A stretch of DNA of 42,579 nt from Actinomycetota bacterium. Lineage in GTDB: Bacteria; Actinomycetota; Acidimicrobiia; Acidimicrobiales; Ilumatobacteraceae. Below, piece after piece: positions 28,141 to 37,257 of this stretch. The stretch's first letter is position 1, and each line of letters opens with the position of its first letter. The translations under genes were made by a program, and so were the position numbers. The notes beneath the pieces were generated by a model. That model made no database searches, was not told the DNA's origin, and was given only the letters and a program-made list of their open reading frames with translations. The stretch spans positions 1 through 42,579 of the forward strand of contig WLPO01000002.1 of NCBI GenBank assembly GCA_009698745.1, read 5' to 3'.

Positions 28141-30177
28141 ATGCCTAATCGTCTCAGTCGCGAAATCAGTCCATACCTTCGCCAACATCGCGACAATCCA
28201 GTTGATTGGTACCCGTGGGGTGACGAAGCGTTTGCTCTCGCACGCACAACCGGTAAGCCAATTCTTCTTTCGGTCGGCTACTCGGCATGTCACTGGTGCC
28301 ATGTAATGGCCCACGAATGTTTTGAAGACATCGAGACTGCTTCGATCATGAATGAGTTGTTCGTAAATATCAAAGTGGATCGCGAAGAACGACCAGATGT
28401 TGATGCCATTTACATGGATGCCGTCCAAGCAATGACAGGTCGTGGCGGATGGCCAATGACCGTGTTTCTTACGCCAGATGCCAAGCCGTTTTATGGTGGC
28501 ACATATTTTCCTAAGCCAACATTTATTCAATTGATGAATGCGATTACTGATGCTTGGCTTAACCGCCGAGACGATATCGAGAACAATGTTGCAGCGCTCA
28601 TGGAGAGCTTGAGTCGTACAAGTCGAATCACGAGCAATGCAGGCGATTCAAGTACTACCCAACCGGAGCTGATCAGCCCACAGCATCTCAATGCGGCAGT
28701 CGAACAAATGCGTAAATCATTTGATGCTGCATGGGGTGGGTTCGGCTCTGCTCCAAAATTTCCAAGCACCATGAATCTTGATTTGTTGTTGCGCGTCTAT
28801 CTCGATAACCCGAGTCCAGATCTTCTACAGATTCTGACCACCTCGCTCGACGCAATGGCCTCTGGCGGAATGTACGACCACCTCGGCGGTGGGTTCGCTC
28901 GTTACAGCGTTGACGCTCAATGGCTTGTGCCTCACTTCGAAAAAATGTTGTACGACCAGGCTTTACTCGCTCGCATCTATCTTCATGCAGGTGTTGCCCT
29001 CAACGAGCCACGTTGGCTGCAGATTGCCTCCGAAACCATTGACTACGTGTTGCGTGATCTACGCCATCCAGACGGTGGATTTTTCTGTGCTCAAGATGCC
29101 GATTCAGTTAACGAACAAGGCCACAGTGTCGAAGGCCATTTTTATGTGTGGTCAAAGCAACAGCTCGTAGATGCTCTTCCCCAAGATCTGCACGATGTTG
29201 CACTCGACTGGTACGAAGTGACTGAAGAAGGCAACTTCGAAGGCACAAACATCTTGAGCCGTCTGCATCATCGTGGAGATTTTTTAAGAAACCCCGAAGT
29301 TGAACGCGCTCGAGTGCTGTTGCTTGAATCTCGCAACACGCGCCCATGGCCAGGGCTAGACGACAAAGTTCTCACCGAATGGAATGGAATGATGCTTGCG
29401 ACACTTACCGAAGCAGCATCCCTGCTACAGCGACCGGATTGGCTTGCTGCTGCTGTCCAAAACGGAGAATTTCTCATCAATCAACTGTGCACCGAATCTG
29501 GTGCCACAACAATCAGACGCAGTTGGCATCAAGATGGAAACCCACGAGCACAACACGCAGCGCTTGGAGCCGATCTCGCACAACTCATCGATGGCTTCAC
29601 CAGACTTGCCGAGGCAACCGGCCAAGCCTCGTGGATCACGCACGCCAAGGCCATCGCAGACAAACTGCTCACCGATTACTGGGATACCGAAAATGGTGGA
29701 GTTTTCACAACGCCACACGACGGTGAACAATTGATTGTGCGTCAAAAAGATGTAATGGACAACGCGACTCCATCAGCCAATTCAACAGCAGCGTTAGCGC
29801 TGTATCGACTTGCAGGTCTTACTGGCGAGGAACGGTTCACCCTTCACGCCGACCAGATTTCGCAATTGCTCTCTCACATTGCGGCCAGCGCACCAACAGC
29901 ATTTGGAAATCTTCTCAGTGCCGCACACTTACGAAATCATGGACTTGTCGAGATTGCAATTACTGGCAATCGCCCCGACCTGGTTACCCAACTACACAAG
30001 CAATGGCTGCCCACCGTGGTGAGTGCCTGGGGTGAACGCTACGACTCACCCATCTGGCTAGACCGCAAAGATGATCTTGCCTACGTGTGCCGTCAATACA
30101 CGTGCATGACACCTGCTCATGACGCCAAAACTTTTGATGAGGCAATTCGCATGGCCCTGCAATCAACAACTGGCTAA
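28141..30177 (+). CDS. DUF255/YyaL-SSP411-like thioredoxin-fold protein
   Basis: MPNRLSREISPYLRQHRDNPVDWYPWGDEAF, SVGYSACHWCHVMAHECFED, GGWPMTVFLTPDAKPFYGGTYFP; start placed at ATG 28141 after the subtilase stop. Confidence 0.95.
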   Translation: MPNRLSREISPYLRQHRDNPVDWYPWGDEAFALARTTGKPILLSVGYSACHWCHVMAHECFEDIETASIMNELFVNIKVDREERPDVDAIYMDAVQAMTGRGGWPMTVFLTPDAKPFYGGTYFPKPTFIQLMNAITDAWLNRRDDIENNVAALMESLSRTSRITSNAGDSSTTQPELISPQHLNAAVEQMRKSFDAAWGGFGSAPKFPSTMNLDLLLRVYLDNPSPDLLQILTTSLDAMASGGMYDHLGGGFARYSVDAQWLVPHFEKMLYDQALLARIYLHAGVALNEPRWLQIASETIDYVLRDLRHPDGGFFCAQDADSVNEQGHSVEGHFYVWSKQQLVDALPQDLHDVALDWYEVTEEGNFEGTNILSRLHHRGDFLRNPEVERARVLLLESRNTRPWPGLDDKVLTEWNGMMLATLTEAASLLQRPDWLAAAVQNGEFLINQLCTESGATTIRRSWHQDGNPRAQHAALGADLAQLIDGFTRLAEATGQASWITHAKAIADKLLTDYWDTENGGVFTTPHDGEQLIVRQKDVMDNATPSANSTAALALYRLAGLTGEERFTLHADQISQLLSHIAASAPTAFGNLLSAAHLRNHGLVEIAITGNRPDLVTQLHKQWLPTVVSAWGERYDSPIWLDRKDDLAYVCRQYTCMTPAHDAKTFDEAIRMALQSTTG

Positions 30178-30178
30178 T

Positions 30179-30790
30179 TCACCAACCGTTGAGGTGAATA
30201 ATTTTGTCGGCGATGCGTCGAGCCCGACCCGCACTTGCACCTGCACCTGCATTCTTCTCATCTTTCTCGAGTGGCCAACCCAAAGCGATTGCTCCAATCA
30301 ATTGCATCGCTTCAGGAACACACAGCCTGGTTCGTAACTGTTGTTCTCCATGAAACACTGCAAAAAACAACGCTCCCAATCCTGCATCCTCGGCAGCAAG
30401 CAGCATTGTCATCGCTGCGAATGAAGCATCAACGGTCCAATACGGAGTCGGCCACACATCCGCACTTGCGCCAAAACCTGTATGAGCCTTGTCGTTCTCT
30501 GAGTAACGCTCCACATACGACACGGGATCTGCAAATACCAACGCAATAACTGGTGCGTCGAGCAATTGCTTCCAGCGAAAACTCTCTCGCTTCTCCGCCG
30601 CAAGTGTGTCGTCCCAAAATTTGTCGGTGTCACTTGCGGTGATGACGAGGGTATGCCATCCCTGTGTCTTGCCTGCAGATGGTGCTCGAGATGCAAGGTC
30701 TACGATCTGCGAAACAAGTTGCAAGTCAACTGGCTGAGTAGAGAACGCGCGCGTCATGCGCCGACCGCGTACAACGTCGGCGAACTCCAA
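30179..30790 (-). CDS. Nitroreductase family protein
   Basis: RRMTRAFSTQPVD, LASRAPSAGKTQGW, FAAMTMLLAAEDAGLGALFF; TTG start at 30790 preferred. Confidence 0.85.
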   Translation of the reverse strand: MEFADVVRGRRMTRAFSTQPVDLQLVSQIVDLASRAPSAGKTQGWHTLVITASDTDKFWDDTLAAEKRESFRWKQLLDAPVIALVFADPVSYVERYSENDKAHTGFGASADVWPTPYWTVDASFAAMTMLLAAEDAGLGALFFAVFHGEQQLRTRLCVPEAMQLIGAIALGWPLEKDEKNAGAGASAGRARRIADKIIHLNGW

Positions 30791-30800
30791 AGTTGACCGC

Positions 30801-31457
30801 TTAGTGTTTGCCGAGTTTGGCCAAAGACTCGGCCATTGTCCAACCGTGCACAATCACAACACCACTCTTGGCTTTTGTGGCGGTTGCAAACTGCGCAGCA
30901 ACATCGGCATCAATTTTTTCTGGCTTCAAAGTCTCATGATCAAGAAAGCCGCTTTGTGCGTTGACCTTGACCGTGAAGCTCTGGTCGTCATACGAAGACT
31001 CAACTCCGAAGCGACGTGCCAAGCGCTTGCCCCAGGCACGCTCTTCACCAACTGCGCGGTGGCTTGGTCGAGGAATCAATTCGGTCAGTGACTTAAAAGC
31101 TTCGAGTCCGGCCGCAGAAGCAAACCGTGAACCGACGACGACATCTTCATCGGGGAATGCCATGAGCGCTCGGTGATAGGCCTCGCCCATCAAACCCTTC
31201 AATACCATGTCACGCTTTGCGGTCTTTTTAACACTCATCATTCCGAGCAACACGCAAGGCGTGCCACCGATGCGCTCGAGCGTAGAGAAGGTGAAACCAT
31301 GTATTTTGCCGTCGATACGAGCACTAGTGAACAAGACCCATTCATCTTTTGCCTTCGATACTGGGCCGATTCCAAAGGCCCCACCCATCGCCGCCAACTC
31401 ATCGAGCTCGGCATCGGTCAGAGACCCACAATCACGCGTCTCAACCTCAAGTGACAT
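30801..31457 (-). CDS. Conserved-looking hypothetical protein
   Basis: Long ORF in operon context; start probably ATG 31457 (MSLEVETRDCGSLTD); no confident family. Confidence 0.7.
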   Translation of the reverse strand: MSLEVETRDCGSLTDAELDELAAMGGAFGIGPVSKAKDEWVLFTSARIDGKIHGFTFSTLERIGGTPCVLLGMMSVKKTAKRDMVLKGLMGEAYHRALMAFPDEDVVVGSRFASAAGLEAFKSLTELIPRPSHRAVGEERAWGKRLARRFGVESSYDDQSFTVKVNAQSGFLDHETLKPEKIDADVAAQFATATKAKSGVVIVHGWTMAESLAKLGKH

Positions 31458-31499
31458 ACCTACAGTCTGCCAGCAAAACTTCGGTTTCGGCAGGGGCAT

Positions 31500-34400
31500 C
31501 TATGCAATCGATGCGGCATCCCCGAACGACGCTCGTAATTGACCCATCACTCGATCAAGGTTGACCGTGTATTCGGCTCCAAGACTCACTGCTTTGTCGT
31601 CCGAGAGGTGAAGAAAGACAGGTGAATCTCCTGGATGTTCCTTCAGCACCGCCTGCAAATCAGAAATCAATGTTTCAGTAATCGCTTGCGCACTAAAGCG
31701 AAGATGCAATGAATCTTGCGATGAACGTAATCCTTCAAGGACAATGATCTCGGTGGCCATAAAGCCCACCTTGGTGTCGTCTCGAGCATCCATTCTGCCC
31801 CGCACCGAGATCAGCATGTCATCAGCGAGTTGATGCCCATACTTCTCGAGAGTCTTTGGGAAAACAGTTACTTCAATTGCACCTTGCAAATCTTCCAACA
31901 TGAACGTTGCCATCTGATCGCCGCGCTTTGTGTAGCGCCTATTGACTTGATTGACGATGCCACCGATGGTCATAAAGGCACCATCTGCCGACTCGAGTGC
32001 TTCAGGAATTGTGCAATCGACTCGACGTCGAAGTGCGCCTTCAATGCCCATCAATGGGTGGTCAGAAACATAGAGCCCCAACATTTCTTTTTCAAACTTC
32101 AACTGTTCAGCTTTTTCAAAATGCAGGTCTGGAATCAGTTGACGTTCACTAAACCCACCTTCGGTTTCTTCCATTTCACCGAAGAGGCTCATTACACCCT
32201 GATCTTTTTCTTCGCGACGTTTCAAAGTGGTATCGATGATCGGCATGAAAGATGCAAGCAAGCCTTTGCGTGGGTGACCAAGCTTGTCAAATGCTCCAGC
32301 TTTAATCAGTGACTCAATCGCCCTTTTGTTCAGTACGTCTGTCGGAACTCGTTCAGCAAAGTCGTAGAAGGATTCAAATGGGCCATAGGCGTTGCGATGC
32401 TCGACAATTTTTGTACTCAACCCCTCGCCTACGTTGCGAATAGCAGAGAGACCAAATGTGATCTTACGAACATCGCCATCGAGTACTGGCTCAAAATTAA
32501 CTCCAGAAAGATTGATGTCTGGCGTGAGCACGACAATGTTGTTCATACGCGCATCGGATAGATACACAGCGGCTTTGTCGTAATTGGTCTTGACGCTCGT
32601 GAGCAAACATGCAAGATACTCAACCGGAAAATGCGTCTTGAGATATGCGGTTTGGTACGAGATCAATCCGTAGCCATATGCGTGACTCTTCGCAAACGCA
32701 TAGTCGGCAAACTTTTCGATCATGTTGAAAATAGTTGTTCCCAACTCTTTTCCGTAGCCCAGCTTGACACAACCAGATTCAATTCCGGCGCGTTGTTCGG
32801 CCATTGCAGCTTTATCTTTTTTGCCACAGGCTTTTCGCAGTGTGTCGGCTTCGGCTAGTGAGTACCCGGCAAACTTCTGAGCAACTCGCATCACGCTCTC
32901 TTGGTAAATCATGAGCCCGTACGTATCACCCAATAATTCGGCAGCATCAGGGTGGAAATACTCGTTCTTTTTGCGATTGTTCTTGTAGTCGGCAAAGTCA
33001 TTGTGCATGTTCTCGCCCATTGGCCCAGGTCGATACAAAGCAAGCACTGCCGAGAGATGCTCAAACGTTTCTGGCATCAAAGAACGCAACAACGCCCGCA
33101 TTGGTGTGCTCTCCAACTGGAAAACTCCGATGGTGTCACCGCGCGCAAGCAACTCAAACGTCAACTTGTCGTCAATAGGCAGTTTGTCTACGTCGAATTC
33201 GCTATCGCGGAATTGGCGGATCATGGCATTGGCATCACTCAACACGTCGAGGTTGCGAAGACCCAATATGTCCATCTTGAGCAGGCCAAGTGCCTCGACA
33301 CCATGCATTTCAAACTGCGTGACAACCGGTGCATCCTCCGGATTCTGACCCTGTTCGGTTTTGCGTTGAATCGGTAGATACTCGGTCAATTTTTCTTTGG
33401 TAATCACCACAGCAGCTGCGTGGATGCCAACGTTTCGCTTGAGACCTTCGAGTCCACGAGCAACGTCCACCACTTCTTTGACTTCGCTGTCGGATTCGTA
33501 CAATGCCCGCAACTCTGCGGCGGCGCGATATCCGTCTTTGTGCTCGCCTTTCGGATCTGGCTCTAAACAAAACTTGAGCGGAGTGTCACGACCCATCACC
33601 ACGGGTGGCATGAGCTTGGCAATCTTGTCACCAACGACATACGGCTTGCCAAGCACTCTCGCAGCATCACGCACTGCGTTACGAGCCTTAATGGTGCCAA
33701 ACGTAATGATTTGCGCAACGTGGTCGCGTCCATATTTGTCTGACGCATATCGAATCATCTGATCTCGGTAGCGCGAGTCAAAGTCCATGTCGATGTCGGG
33801 CATAGTGACACGACTTGGATTCAAGAATCGCTCGAACAGCAAGTCGTACTTGATTGGGTCGAGATCGGTAATTCGCAAGCAATACGCAACAGCGCACCCA
33901 GCGGCAGAGCCACGACCAGGACCAACGCGTATCGAATGGTCGCGCGCGTAGCGAATCATGTCCCACACGATCAAGAAATACGAACTGAAACCCATCTGTT
34001 CAATAGTTTGCAACTCAAAGTTGAGTCGCTCGACTACTGCTGGTGGAAGTTTTTGACCCCATCGCTCCTTGGCTCCCTCCATGGCGAGGTGATGCAGATA
34101 CTCGCCGTCGGTCTTGAAACCATCTGGAAGCTCAAAGTTTGGAAGCACCGGTTTTCCAAACTCGATTTCGATGTTTGCCCGTTCGGCAATCCAAAGCGTG
34201 TTACTGCACGCTTCTGGCACGTCCCGAAACAACCACTGCATCTCTTGAGCGCTCTTCAAATAATGTTCGGTTCCTTCAAACTTGAACCGGTTTGGATCCG
34301 ACATTGTGCATCCCGTTTGCACACACAACAAAGCATCGTGAGCAGCATGATCGTCTCGATGCGTGTAGTGAGTGTCATTTGTTGCAAGCAACGGCGCGCC

Positions 34401-35033
34401 AATTTTGCGTGAGAGTTCAATCAGAAGCGGATTCGTTCGCTTTTGATCCGCAAGTCCGTGATCTTGCAATTCAATAAAGAAATTGTCTTTCCCAAAAATA
34501 TCTTGCAATCTTCCAGCGCAATCATGTGCGCCAGTGATATCACCCTTCATCAGACGTTGCAGCACGTGCCCACCCAAGCATCCGCTCGTTGCAATCAAGC
34601 CTTCATGATGCTCATGGAGTAATTCCCAGTCGATACGCGGTTGGTAGTAGTAGCCCTCCAAAAACGCGCGGCTTGATAGCTGAATCAAATTCTTGTAGCC
34701 AACATTGTTTTCTGCAAGGAGCGTGAGGTGGTAATAGACCTTGCCGCCAGATTCGGTTTCACCACCCGAATCATCCACCCTGCCTCGTCGAGACGGCCTC
34801 TCAGAGCGATGCTCATGAGCCATGTATGCCTCAGTGCCAATAATTGGCTTAATGCCCTGCTCTTTGCACTGTCGATAAAAATCGAGAGTTCCGTACATAT
34901 TGCCGTGATCGGTCATTCCCAACGCGGGTTGACCATCGGCGACGGCTGCGGCAACCAATTCGTCAAGTCGCGACGCACCATCCAACATCGAAAACTCGGT
35001 GTGGACATGCAAGTGGGTAAACGAATCGCCCAC
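31500..35033 (-). CDS. dnaE: DNA polymerase III subunit alpha
   Basis: PHP domain (FTHLHVHTEFSMLDGA), polymerase motifs (PDIDMDFDSRYRDQMIRY), C-terminal OB fold; GTG 35033 preceded by AAAGGAG is a better start than ATG 35072. Confidence 0.97.
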   Translation of the reverse strand: MGDSFTHLHVHTEFSMLDGASRLDELVAAAVADGQPALGMTDHGNMYGTLDFYRQCKEQGIKPIIGTEAYMAHEHRSERPSRRGRVDDSGGETESGGKVYYHLTLLAENNVGYKNLIQLSSRAFLEGYYYQPRIDWELLHEHHEGLIATSGCLGGHVLQRLMKGDITGAHDCAGRLQDIFGKDNFFIELQDHGLADQKRTNPLLIELSRKIGAPLLATNDTHYTHRDDHAAHDALLCVQTGCTMSDPNRFKFEGTEHYLKSAQEMQWLFRDVPEACSNTLWIAERANIEIEFGKPVLPNFELPDGFKTDGEYLHHLAMEGAKERWGQKLPPAVVERLNFELQTIEQMGFSSYFLIVWDMIRYARDHSIRVGPGRGSAAGCAVAYCLRITDLDPIKYDLLFERFLNPSRVTMPDIDMDFDSRYRDQMIRYASDKYGRDHVAQIITFGTIKARNAVRDAARVLGKPYVVGDKIAKLMPPVVMGRDTPLKFCLEPDPKGEHKDGYRAAAELRALYESDSEVKEVVDVARGLEGLKRNVGIHAAAVVITKEKLTEYLPIQRKTEQGQNPEDAPVVTQFEMHGVEALGLLKMDILGLRNLDVLSDANAMIRQFRDSEFDVDKLPIDDKLTFELLARGDTIGVFQLESTPMRALLRSLMPETFEHLSAVLALYRPGPMGENMHNDFADYKNNRKKNEYFHPDAAELLGDTYGLMIYQESVMRVAQKFAGYSLAEADTLRKACGKKDKAAMAEQRAGIESGCVKLGYGKELGTTIFNMIEKFADYAFAKSHAYGYGLISYQTAYLKTHFPVEYLACLLTSVKTNYDKAAVYLSDARMNNIVVLTPDINLSGVNFEPVLDGDVRKITFGLSAIRNVGEGLSTKIVEHRNAYGPFESFYDFAERVPTDVLNKRAIESLIKAGAFDKLGHPRKGLLASFMPIIDTTLKRREEKDQGVMSLFGEMEETEGGFSERQLIPDLHFEKAEQLKFEKEMLGLYVSDHPLMGIEGALRRRVDCTIPEALESADGAFMTIGGIVNQVNRRYTKRGDQMATFMLEDLQGAIEVTVFPKTLEKYGHQLADDMLISVRGRMDARDDTKVGFMATEIIVLEGLRSSQDSLHLRFSAQAITETLISDLQAVLKEHPGDSPVFLHLSDDKAVSLGAEYTVNLDRVMGQLRASFGDAASIA

Positions 35034-35110
35034 TGGAATCTCCTTTCGTTTTTCGATTGATGTTTTTGGCAAAAAGCCGTGTTGGAGGAGAGAGATTATC
35101 AGTGGGGTGT

Positions 35111-35149
35111 TTACCCGTGTTGCTTACCCCTGTTGTTTGCCCGGGATTT
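35111..35149. repeat. Short 13-bp phased tandem repeats upstream of dnaE
   Basis: TTACCCGTGTTGC / TTACCCCTGTTGT / TTGCCCGGGATTT at 35111, 35124, 35137; first two 11/13 identical, third degenerate. Confidence 0.6.
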
Positions 35150-35173
35150 TCACCATACCGAATTCGCTACTGG

Positions 35174-35650
35174 CTAAAGATACGTGCCGGGGCGATCCGA
35201 GATTTCTGGGGCAGTCGCTCCGCCGGGACCGCTGGGCAATTGGCGCATCTGATTAAGTTGCTGATTTGCCGCCAATTGCTGTGCAAACAAAGTCGCCTGT
35301 ATCCCGTGGAACAGACCTTCAAGCCAACCCACCAATTGGGCCTTGGCGACTCTCAGCTCGCTATCCGATGGGGTCACTCCATCGCGAAATGGCAGCGACA
35401 ACATGCGCAACTCTTCCGCCAGGTCGGGTGAAAGGGCTTCAGTCAATTCGACAATAGATCGTTCGTAAATTTCGGCCAGACGCTCTCGGGCTGGTCCATC
35501 CATCGTCATTGAATGCACTTCGTCTAGCAACTGCTTAATCATCGAACCGATGCGCATCACTTTGGCTGGTGCGGTCACCGTTTCATTGGGAATTTCTGGT
35601 GGAATTACAGGTGGATTTTCTGGGGATTCTTCTTGTACTACTTCAGTCAT
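35174..35650 (-). CDS. Bacterial proteasome activator (Bpa/PafE, DUF2587)
   Basis: RIGSMIKQLLDEVHSMTMDGPARERLAEIYERSIVELTEALSPDL and SDSELRVAKAQLVGWLEGLFHGIQATLFAQQLAA; C-terminal GTYL. Confidence 0.9.
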   Translation of the reverse strand: MTEVVQEESPENPPVIPPEIPNETVTAPAKVMRIGSMIKQLLDEVHSMTMDGPARERLAEIYERSIVELTEALSPDLAEELRMLSLPFRDGVTPSDSELRVAKAQLVGWLEGLFHGIQATLFAQQLAANQQLNQMRQLPSGPGGATAPEISDRPGTYL

Positions 35651-35662
35651 AGTTGCATTATC

Positions 35663-36772
35663 TCACGGCTGTTGAGCAAATGCCAACAACGGAACATGCA
35701 TTTCGGCTTCTGTCAGCGAGCCGTGCCTGCAAATCAGCTGATACGGACCAGTGTCAAACGGCTCATGAAAACTGATGTCGGTAAACGGCACGAGTGCAAC
35801 GTCTCCGAGGCGCTTGCGCGCGGCATCGGTCACTCGCGGACCAAACCATCCATTGTCAATTACCTCATCGCGAGTGACAACCCAGGCAACATCGCCATAC
35901 AACTCCTTTGCGGTTGCATGCAGCGACTGCATTGCTCCACTTCGTGCATGAAGCCATCGGAATCTGCCCTCGCCAGATTGATATGCAACTTGATCAAGCA
36001 CATCGCGGTGCGGAGTTATTGATGCATCACCGATATGTACTTGGCCATGATCCGCAGTCACGATCAACACGCTCCCGGGTGTCAGTTGTTCAAGAACATC
36101 TGCGACCAATCGATCTGTTTGGCGCAGCTCTGCTTGGTAGTACTCACCGAATCCGCGCTCGTGGGCGATCTTGTCGATTCCGTCGTAATAGGCATAAATA
36201 AATTTCTGACCCGACTGCAACAAGAGACCAACCTGTACCGCAATGCTCGACGACGATCTCCAACCCATCGGACGAGATCCACGCAAGTGCGCTTCGGTAA
36301 ATGCCGAACCTTCAAGTTCTGCTTTGCTGAGCACTGGCACCGAGGCTCCCATGAACGGTGGGCATGGTTGCACCATCTCGGGTGGATACGTCGTACGCAG
36401 ATCTCCCTTTTCATCTCCCCAGCGCAACATCTGCATCACATGACGCCCCATGTCCATGCGATAACCCATCAAGCCGTGTTCTCCAGGGGTCAGACCTGTT
36501 GCAATAGACGTCAACGCCGTGACCGTTGTTGACGGTGCGACCGTGGTGATCGACCCACCCTGCATCGACGCAATTGTTGGAGCATGAGCAATGTTGCTTT
36601 GCAGTTGATGCCAACCAAGGCCATCGATCACGAGCAATACAACTTGGTTTGCACCCTCTACTGCCCGAGGCATCCAAGCAGGCACCGAATCAGTGCCCCG
36701 CGGACCGAGCAGGCTTGGAATAATGCTGGAGATACAACCCCCTGAATACTGAGGAAGCGTTGGATCAAGCAC
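35663..36772 (-). CDS. Type I phosphodiesterase/nucleotide pyrophosphatase (alkaline phosphatase superfamily)
   Basis: LLVIDGLGWHQLQ, STTVTALTSIATGLTPGEHGLMGY, VTADHGQVHIGD; start probably GTG 36772 (MLDPTLPQYSGG). Confidence 0.87.
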   Translation of the reverse strand: MLDPTLPQYSGGCISSIIPSLLGPRGTDSVPAWMPRAVEGANQVVLLVIDGLGWHQLQSNIAHAPTIASMQGGSITTVAPSTTVTALTSIATGLTPGEHGLMGYRMDMGRHVMQMLRWGDEKGDLRTTYPPEMVQPCPPFMGASVPVLSKAELEGSAFTEAHLRGSRPMGWRSSSSIAVQVGLLLQSGQKFIYAYYDGIDKIAHERGFGEYYQAELRQTDRLVADVLEQLTPGSVLIVTADHGQVHIGDASITPHRDVLDQVAYQSGEGRFRWLHARSGAMQSLHATAKELYGDVAWVVTRDEVIDNGWFGPRVTDAARKRLGDVALVPFTDISFHEPFDTGPYQLICRHGSLTEAEMHVPLLAFAQQP

Positions 36773-36790
36773 GCGATCTACACTACAACC

Positions 36791-37237
36791 GTGCGTGTAT
36801 CTACTCGGGGTGACTATGCGTGTCGTGCCCTCCTCTCTCTCGCTCTGCACGAAGGCGAGCCAGGCCCAACCTCGGTTCGCGATATTGCAACGCGCACGGC
36901 ACTGCCGCAGCCGTATCTTGAGCAAATTCTTTTGGTGCTCAAAGGCGCTGGCCTAGTGAAATCAAAACGCGGAGTAGGCGGTGGATACACACTTGCTCGA
37001 CCGCCAGAAGAGATCTTGCTCTCGCAAATAATTGCAGCAGCTGACGGCCCAATCAGTCTTGGAGATTTTGGTAAGCCACACCAAGATGGTTCATGTGACC
37101 ATGAAGGGCACTGCGTCTTGCTAGCGATTTGGAATGTTGCTGGTGAACATATGCGCGAACATCTCGAAGATTACACGTTGGCAAAAATTGCCTCTGCGGC
37201 CAGAGGCACATCGCCTTGGCCACAACTCCATCACTAA
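36791..37237 (+). CDS. Rrf2-family transcriptional regulator
   Basis: MRVSTRGDYACRALLSLA, PQPYLEQILLVLKGAGLVKSKRGVGGGYTLAR, CDHEGHCVLLAIW; GTG start. Confidence 0.92.
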   Translation: MRVSTRGDYACRALLSLALHEGEPGPTSVRDIATRTALPQPYLEQILLVLKGAGLVKSKRGVGGGYTLARPPEEILLSQIIAAADGPISLGDFGKPHQDGSCDHEGHCVLLAIWNVAGEHMREHLEDYTLAKIASAARGTSPWPQLHH

Positions 37238-37257
37238 CTCATTCGGTAACGAAGCAT

